A DNA stretch of 21,553 nucleotides from Mortierella sp. BCC40632 (Eukaryota > Mortierellomycota > Mortierellomycetes > Mortierellales > Mortierellaceae), in the NCBI GenBank assembly GCA_011634665.1, contig WAEK01000002.1:3602501-3624053 (forward strand), given 5' to 3'. The notes beneath the pieces were generated by a model, which searched no databases, had not been told where the DNA came from, and saw only the letters and a list, made by a program, of their open reading frames with translations. The position numbers were made by a program, and so were the translations under genes. Position 1 is the stretch's first letter. Each line of letters begins with the position of its first letter. Shown piece after piece: positions 20,863 through 21,553 of the stretch.

Positions 20863-21553
20863 CGGCTTCTGCTTGAACTCCGGAACAAACACCACTGAAT
20901 ACCTTAATCATTAAACGCACATCTCCTTTCTTCTGTTATTTTTTGAGACACATATCGGTCCCCAAAATGAAAACAAATGATGTACCCGGATCTGAGCGCT
21001 GCCAAATGTAGGTGGTGCAGAATGTAGTAGAGAGAGGAGAGAAGAAGAACAGGACTGGAGTGAAGGCAGGCAAGATAGATGAGAATTACAAGAACAGAAT
21101 TGACGCAGCCATGACAGAACAGAGACAGGTGAACAATAACAAAGAAAGAAAAAGTAGGAGAGGAAGAGGGTATCAGGTGCCAAATATTGCTACATGGTAA
21201 CTAGTGTAGTATGCTGAGAATATTCTCCCAATACCACTACTGCTTTAGATGGCAAAAATGGTCGAAGGGGTAACGATAGTCTGTATCCTATGAATAAGGT
21301 ATAGCAATAGAGTAATAAAGTAAGAAAGTAAGAGAGTGTACAGAAAAAGCGCCTGCTGTATCCCTAGAAGATACTTTTGTTCTATCTCCACTCTGTTGTT
21401 GTTGTACCAACATCATAGAAATCCTCAACTGTTTCGTTAGAGGCATCAGTTTTTGACGGACTATTGTTATCAGATCAGCTGACAGTCTTTTTTCCAGGGA
21501 GAGTTGTTCCGAGGAGGAATTGGGCCTGGTTTTGTTTCATTTCTCATTTGAGA
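20804..21553 (+). other. Downstream flank of copy 3, no supported gene
   Basis: Homologous first to the region after copy 2 (about 20880-21300 against 13420-13860). From about 21400 to the end it matches the region upstream of copy 2 around 6478-6660, including a TCAGCTGA palindrome core at 21475-21482. Open frames on the minus strand are Leu/Ser/Phe-rich products of GA-rich DNA and are not called. Confidence 0.65.
20825..20857 (+). repeat. (AG)n microsatellite after copy 3
   Basis: About 16 AG units just after the stop codon. Copy 2 has an interrupted GAGAGAGC version at the same place (about 13365-13392). Confidence 0.95.

Noticed and set aside
1..21553. CRISPR arrays, bacterial-type operons or ribosome binding sites
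   Set aside because: No regularly spaced repeats with unique spacers, and the genes are clearly spliced and eukaryotic.

Overview
The window looks like nuclear DNA of an early-diverging filamentous fungus. The genes carry many short introns (roughly 90-225 bases) with GTAAG-type donors, pyrimidine-rich acceptors and, in one intron pair, a TACTAAC branch site. Gene starts are preceded by C/T-rich leaders. The combination of a WD40-like head and a TRP-like channel, in a tandem family with acidic low-complexity inserts, made me think of Mortierellomycota/Mucoromycota, but that placement is from memory and is not shown by the sequence.

The whole window is a head-to-tail array of three paralogous 13-exon genes, all on the + strand. 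Copy 1 (1-5284) has lost its first exons off the left edge but is open from its exon 4 tail to its stop. Copy 2 (7407-13104) is complete from ATG through the channel domain. A one-base loss near 13100 then gives a premature stop just before the C-terminal coiled coil, whose out-of-frame remnant runs to 13343. Copy 3 (14737-20803) keeps the same exon-intron layout but carries about a dozen or more small indels, so it reads as a pseudogene or as badly called sequence. Intergenic stretches (5285-7406, 13344-14736, 20804-21553) resemble one another in parts. They hold simple repeats but no gene that I can support.

Each predicted protein has the same order: a Ser-rich start, a small N-terminal module (exons 2-6), a WD40-like beta-propeller, an acidic linker, a helical region, a TRP-type pre-S1 and six-helix ion-channel domain with a pore loop, and a coiled-coil tail. 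The expected role is a membrane cation channel with a propeller head in place of the ankyrin repeats common in animal TRP channels. The channel assignment rests on motifs read by eye.

The most interesting signals are: (a) the propeller-TRP architecture as a tandem family; (b) intron 6, which is 99% identical between copies 1 and 2 and is an open in-frame 108-base segment in copy 3, like an exitron; (c) patches of near-identity between copies that point to gene conversion; (d) expansion of a 33-base (11-residue) coiled-coil repeat in copy 2; (e) homology at the right edge that predicts a further copy beyond the window.
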